This document shows positions 49,192-52,131 of a stretch of 52,131 bases of DNA, in pieces. The notes below the pieces were generated by a model, which saw nothing but the letters and a program-made list of their open reading frames with translations, made no database searches and had not been told where the DNA came from. The stretch's first letter is position 1. The number at the start of each line of letters is the position of its first letter. The DNA is taken from NCBI RefSeq assembly GCF_018614195.1, contig NZ_JAGGOT010000005.1, positions 1 to 52,131 on the forward strand. Reading direction: 5' to 3'. The stretch comes from Streptomyces sp. ISL-43. Lineage in GTDB: Bacteria > Actinomycetota > Actinomycetes > Streptomycetales > Streptomycetaceae. Both the position numbers and the translations under genes were made by a program.

Positions 49192-49560
49192 GCCTGGTCT
49201 ACAAGCGGGTGTCGACCGACCAGCAGTCGACCGACCGTCAGGACCTGGTCCTCGCCGAGGCCGGGATCGAGGACCCGGTCGTCTTCGAGGAGCAAGCCGG
49301 CACCTCCAGCCGCCTCCACCCGCTGCAACGCCCGAAGTTCAGCGAGCTGCTCACCTACGCACGGCCGGGCGACATGGTGCACATTTCCGAGATGTTCCGC
49401 CTCGTCCGCGGCACCGGACACATCCTCGACGTGCTCGATGTCCTCCACCGCGACCGCCTCGCCCTGCGCATCCACGACGGCGCGTTCTCCGCGATGGACC
49501 TCACCGCCCGCCACCCACGCACCGGCGAGCTGCTGTCCACGGTGAAGTTCATGGTGTGCG
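49187..49560 (+). pseudogene. Rest of the split serine recombinase gene, also truncated at its 3' end
   Basis: The frame continues the gene starting at 35363: VSLVYKRVSTDQQSTDRQDL with the catalytic Ser, VFEEQAGTSSRLHPLQRPKF, and LTYARPGDMVHISEMFRLVR. The resolvase similarity stops after STVKFMV near 49553; the following residues to 49739 do not look like the family. The gene was therefore both insertion-split and 3'-truncated by another event. Confidence 0.75.
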
Positions 49561-49623
49561 ATCTGGGTCATGCCCCAGGAACGCCGAGCTGGGCTTGGCA
49601 CTGCCTCAACGACCTCGCGGAGC

Positions 49624-50910
49624 CTAAATGGCACCCTCCTGAACGGGATCCCGGGATTCCGGGTGATCTGGATCATCGGCCGGGGCGGCGGCACGCAGCG
49701 CCGCCTCGACCCGGCGGTTGCTGGTCATGGTCGACGTGACGGCGGTCATGGTGAGGAGGAGGCCGGCGGCAGTGTAGAGCGGGGTGCGTACGTCGTAGGT
49801 GGTGGCCAGCCAGCCGCCGAGGAAGGCGCCGAACGGGGCGGCGCACATGGCGAGCATGCGGGAGGTGGAGGCGACCCGGCCCATCAGGTGGGCGGGGACG
49901 ATCGCCTGTCGGAGGGAGGGGCCGAGCACCATCGTGGCGCCCATGCCCGCTCCGCAGACGGCGAGCGCGAGGCCGGCGACGTACGGGTTCGGGGCGGCGG
50001 CAAGGCCCAGGATGGCGAGTCCCTCGACTGCGGCCGTGCAGGTCAGTGCGGTGCCGGTGCCGAGTCGTCGGCCGAGGAAGGAGGCGATGCCCGCGCCGAG
50101 CAGACCGCCGGTGGCCTCCGCCGTGAGGAGCAGGCCGAAGCCGAAGGTGTCGATGCCGAGACGGTCGTGCGCGAAGAGGGCGAGTACGGTCTCCACGGCG
50201 AGGAAGGCGATGTTCCCGACCGCCGGGCGGAGCGCGAGCCCGAGCAGCAACCGATTCCGGAAGACGTACGAGGCCCCGGCCCGCGCCTGCCGAAGCAGCG
50301 ACTCGCGGGCGCCTCCGGTAGGCCGGGGCGCGGCGGGCAGCGACCGTACGAGCAGTGCGGAGAGCGCGAACGACACCGCGTCGGCGAGCAGCGGAACCGC
50401 CCGCCCGAGCGCGAGCAGCGCACTGCCCGCGGGCGGCCCCGCGAAGCCGGACGCGGCGGTCTGGGTGCCGCGCAGGCGGGAGTTGGCGCGCTCCAGGAGT
50501 GCGGGGTCACGGCCGAGCAGATCCGGCAGATAGGCCGTGGCGGCCGTGTCGAAGAAGAGTCCGCCGAGGCCGAGCAGGAAGGCGACGGCCGCGAGCAGTG
50601 GAATGCTCAGCACGTCGAGCGCGGCCGCTGCCGCCGGTATCGCGAGCAGTACCGCACGCGCCGCGTCCGTGACCCACATCGTGCGCCGACGGTCCCAGCG
50701 GTCCACCAGCGCACCGCCGAGCACCCCGAAGAGCAGCCACGGCAGCGTTCCGGCGGCCGTGACGACGGCGAGCGCCATCGGATCCCGCGTCAACGTCAAC
50801 GCGAGCAGCGGCAGCGCGGCATGCGACACCCCGTCACCGAGCGAGGACACCGTCTGCGCAGTCCACAGCCGTCCGAACCCGGTCGGCAACTTCCGGACGT
50901 CTGAGGTCAT
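49624..50910 (-). CDS. MFS transporter (enterobactin exporter EntS-like)
   Basis: 428 residues from ATG 50910 (ATGA overlap with the regulator). Twelve hydrophobic helices, with N-terminal FGRLWTAQTVSSLGDGVSHA and conserved loop LVDRWDRRRTMWVTD; second-half signature VPAHLMGRVASTSRML. The MFS_3/EntS-like family exports siderophores, drugs or peptides; the substrate is unknown here. It is the second gene of an operon with an ArsR-type repressor, which suggests induction by a toxic compound. Confidence 0.9.
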   Translation of the reverse strand: MTSDVRKLPTGFGRLWTAQTVSSLGDGVSHAALPLLALTLTRDPMALAVVTAAGTLPWLLFGVLGGALVDRWDRRRTMWVTDAARAVLLAIPAAAAALDVLSIPLLAAVAFLLGLGGLFFDTAATAYLPDLLGRDPALLERANSRLRGTQTAASGFAGPPAGSALLALGRAVPLLADAVSFALSALLVRSLPAAPRPTGGARESLLRQARAGASYVFRNRLLLGLALRPAVGNIAFLAVETVLALFAHDRLGIDTFGFGLLLTAEATGGLLGAGIASFLGRRLGTGTALTCTAAVEGLAILGLAAAPNPYVAGLALAVCGAGMGATMVLGPSLRQAIVPAHLMGRVASTSRMLAMCAAPFGAFLGGWLATTYDVRTPLYTAAGLLLTMTAVTSTMTSNRRVEAALRAAAPADDPDHPESRDPVQEGAI

Positions 50911-51446
50911 TCGGCATCCCCTTCGGCCTGCTCGCGCGATGCCGGGTGGAACAGTGCGAAGACGAGTGACGCGTCCGGCAGCGACGGATCGGACAGCTCC
51001 CGGTACTCGTCCGCCAGTGCCTGCAGCCGCGCCCCCAGCTCCGCGAACTGCTCCTCGGTGAGCCGCAGATGCGCCATCCGTACGTGCCGCTCGCCATCCA
51101 CCGGCGCTGCCTCCAGGTCCGCCACCGCATGCCGCATCAGCACATCCGGCCCTCCCTCGCCCGGATCCGGCAGCACGATCGCCCGCGCGGCCATTGCGTA
51201 GTACCGCTCGGTGACCCCCCGGACCTTCCGCGTTCGTACCACCTTCACCAGGCCGGCCCGTTCGAGCAGCCGTACGTGGTAGCTGGAACTCCCCTTCGCA
51301 AGGCCCACTCGTTCGGCGATCTGCGTGATCGTCGCGGGCTCGAAGCGGAGGACGGCCATGATCCGGTGACGCGTGAGATTGGAAACGGCGCGTAGCTGGT
51401 CGTCAGTGGTGACGTGGAACGTCTCGGGAAGATCATCGGTAGGCAT
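50907..51446 (-). CDS. ArsR-type winged-helix repressor
   Basis: 179 residues from ATG 51446. HTH: NLTRHRIMAVLRFEPATITQ, then IAERVGLAKGSSSYHVRLLE and the wing VVRTRKVRGVTERYY. There is no clear metal-binding Cys pair, so the signal may be an organic compound. The C-terminal domain is helical. A perfect 12-bp inverted repeat sits 4 bp upstream of its start codon, so it should repress itself and the MFS gene. The frame opens upstream at 51596, but the operator and gene size support 51446. Confidence 0.88.
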   Translation of the reverse strand: MPTDDLPETFHVTTDDQLRAVSNLTRHRIMAVLRFEPATITQIAERVGLAKGSSSYHVRLLERAGLVKVVRTRKVRGVTERYYAMAARAIVLPDPGEGGPDVLMRHAVADLEAAPVDGERHVRMAHLRLTEEQFAELGARLQALADEYRELSDPSLPDASLVFALFHPASREQAEGDAE

Positions 51447-51449
51447 GCA

Positions 51450-51479
51450 CCCAATGGTCAACACTTCTTGACCATTGGG
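51450..51479. promoter_or_regulatory. ArsR-family operator
   Basis: The arms CCCAATGGTCAA (51450-51461) and TTGACCATTGGG (51468-51479) are perfect, with a 6-bp spacer. Placement next to the start codon would block transcription initiation of the repressor/MFS operon. Confidence 0.8.
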
Positions 51480-51824
51480 CAAGGGGTTTTCGGCTGTCCG
51501 GTACGTGAGGCCTTCGTTCCTGCACTCTCCTTCTCGACCTCGCTCAACCCGCACCCGGGCGCCTTCGCTCCGCCTGTCGCGGAAGCTCATCCGCACCGCC
51601 CGAGTCCTTGAGTCGTCAAGAAACCTTCGTTTTCTGAAGATCCGTTCCTACGGGCCACCCGGCCCCCTCAGGACCGACGCGGGCGACACCCTCGTGGTCC
51701 CCTCGCTCGACCGCTTACAACCACATCCCGGACCTGTGCGAGCTGCGCGTCGGCGCCGTACCGCGTCACCTCGAAGCGCCGGCGAAGTAGGTCCAGTCCA
51801 CTCCAGCAAGATCAATCTCAGCGG
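51480..51824. other. Gene-poor stretch with a recombinase remnant
   Basis: Nothing intact. The only recognisable piece is a serine-recombinase fragment (51670-51717). Confidence 0.45.
51670..51717 (+). pseudogene. Serine recombinase fragment
   Basis: The frame reads RTDAGDTLVVPSLDRL, the conserved G-D-T-L-V-V-x-x-L-D-R-L block of serine recombinases, with no other domain parts. It is a small relic near the other split recombinase gene. Confidence 0.5.
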
Positions 51825-52131
51825 CACTTTCTGTACCGCGACTACTCACACCCGGAGTGGCAGCGGATCCAGACCGTCCGCGGCGCCCTGAGGCACGTCT
51901 GGGACGTGATGAAGGAGAAGGCCGGGCCGTATCGGGAGAAGCTGCAGGCCGACGTACGGTTCCAGGGGTTCTGGAGGACCGCGTCTAGTCGGGCCTGCGA
52001 GGCGATCTCATCCTCCGCGTCGGCACTGGCCCGCCGCCTCCAGGGCGACCTCCCCGCCGCCGACGCCCTGCTCAAACTCTCCGAGATGGCTTTGTTCACG
52101 AGAACCGGGCTCTGGCACACATTCCGTTTGC
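51825..52131 (+). CDS. 5' part of an unrecognised gene running off the window end
   Basis: The frame is open to the last base: HFLYRDYSHPEWQRIQTVRG, later DVMKEKAGPYREKLQADVRF, then ALLKLSEMALFTRTGLWHTF. GC-rich third positions indicate coding DNA. No convincing start was found; GTG 51906 or ATG 51909 are possible, but similar codon bias reaches back to about 51825, so the 5' end may be truncated. Across the window ends the frame joins 3-95 without a stop. Helical and soluble; no family recognised. Confidence 0.45.
52105..52127. repeat. Inverted repeat matching the start of the window
   Basis: CTGGCACACATTCCGT and the 7 bases before it (52105-52127) are the reverse complement of positions 1-23 at 22 of 23 positions. 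If the molecule is circular, the two arms form a hairpin with a 4-nt loop centred 2 nt from the cut. Confidence 0.85.

Noticed and set aside
1..52131. Linear Streptomyces plasmid with telomeres
   Set aside because: The ends lack the CCCGCGGAGCGGG-type telomere palindromes, the end repeats are only 23 bp, and a coding frame crosses the join.
1..52131. tRNA or rRNA genes
   Set aside because: No cloverleaf-type or ribosomal RNA sequence was recognised on reading; a tRNAscan run would settle it.

Overview
The window looks like an actinomycete plasmid, most likely from Streptomyces or a close relative. The DNA is very GC-rich with strong GC bias at third codon positions. It carries partition and replication genes, a gamma-butyrolactone (A-factor type) signalling pair and a RiPP gene cluster. 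The two window ends fit together: the open frame running off the right end continues in frame into positions 3-95 at the left end. This suggests that 52,131 bp is one complete circular replicon cut inside a gene, although the join also falls almost exactly on a 23-bp inverted repeat, so the closure should be checked.

Replicon backbone (about 1-11.6 kb). A divergent TetR/DUF4345-like pair is followed by parB-parA. ParB carries three long perfect DNA palindromes inside its own coding sequence, a strong candidate for a parS centromere. ParA carries two ribbon-helix-helix-like segments in front of the ATPase. A 1.4-kb gene-free region with clustered inverted repeats (candidate origin) precedes two winged-helix replication-type genes. 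Next come an ECF sigma factor with a membrane-anchored partner and a three-gene primase operon: prim-pol, P4/D5-type helicase and a small protein.

Signalling region (11.8-16.3 kb). An AfsA-type butyrolactone synthase and an ArpA/ScbR-type receptor are divergent. A second TetR regulator follows, then an IS701-like DDE protein and an orphan IS3-OrfA-like HTH protein. A 14-bp motif is shared upstream of the receptor gene and the IS701-like gene. The synthase and the IS701-like gene both contain the rare TTA codon.

Transport/regulation (16.3-20.6 kb). An ABC ATPase, an ABC-2 permease and a CPA2 antiporter form one operon, divergent from a membrane protein/winged-helix regulator pair.

RiPP cluster (20.6-33.5 kb). 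Three short paralogous precursor peptides end in T-x4-C. The leftward arm encodes an APH-fold kinase, a HopA1-like lyase and a flavin halogenase-like enzyme. The rightward arm, overlapping by 4 nt at each junction through its first five genes, encodes two M16 peptidase subunits, an F420-type LLM reductase, a LanD-type cysteine decarboxylase and a degenerate kinase-fold protein with an N-terminal repeat (candidate cyclase). An orphan HTH protein, an ABC exporter and a small secreted protein follow. This is the gene complement of a class V lanthipeptide with a C-terminal aminovinyl-methyl-cysteine ring and probable D-amino acids, with an unusual halogenase-like enzyme added.

Mobile region (33.7-52.1 kb). 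A 13,751-bp Tn3-family element (35436-49186) has 50-bp perfect inverted repeats and a 5-bp target duplication, and splits a serine recombinase gene. It carries a resolvase, two unknown proteins, a frameshifted tnpA, a Tn554-like tnpA/B/C triad, a membrane NACHT NTPase and a small protein. A frameshifted MFS gene lies to its left. An ArsR/MFS operon with a clear operator and several gene remnants lie to its right.
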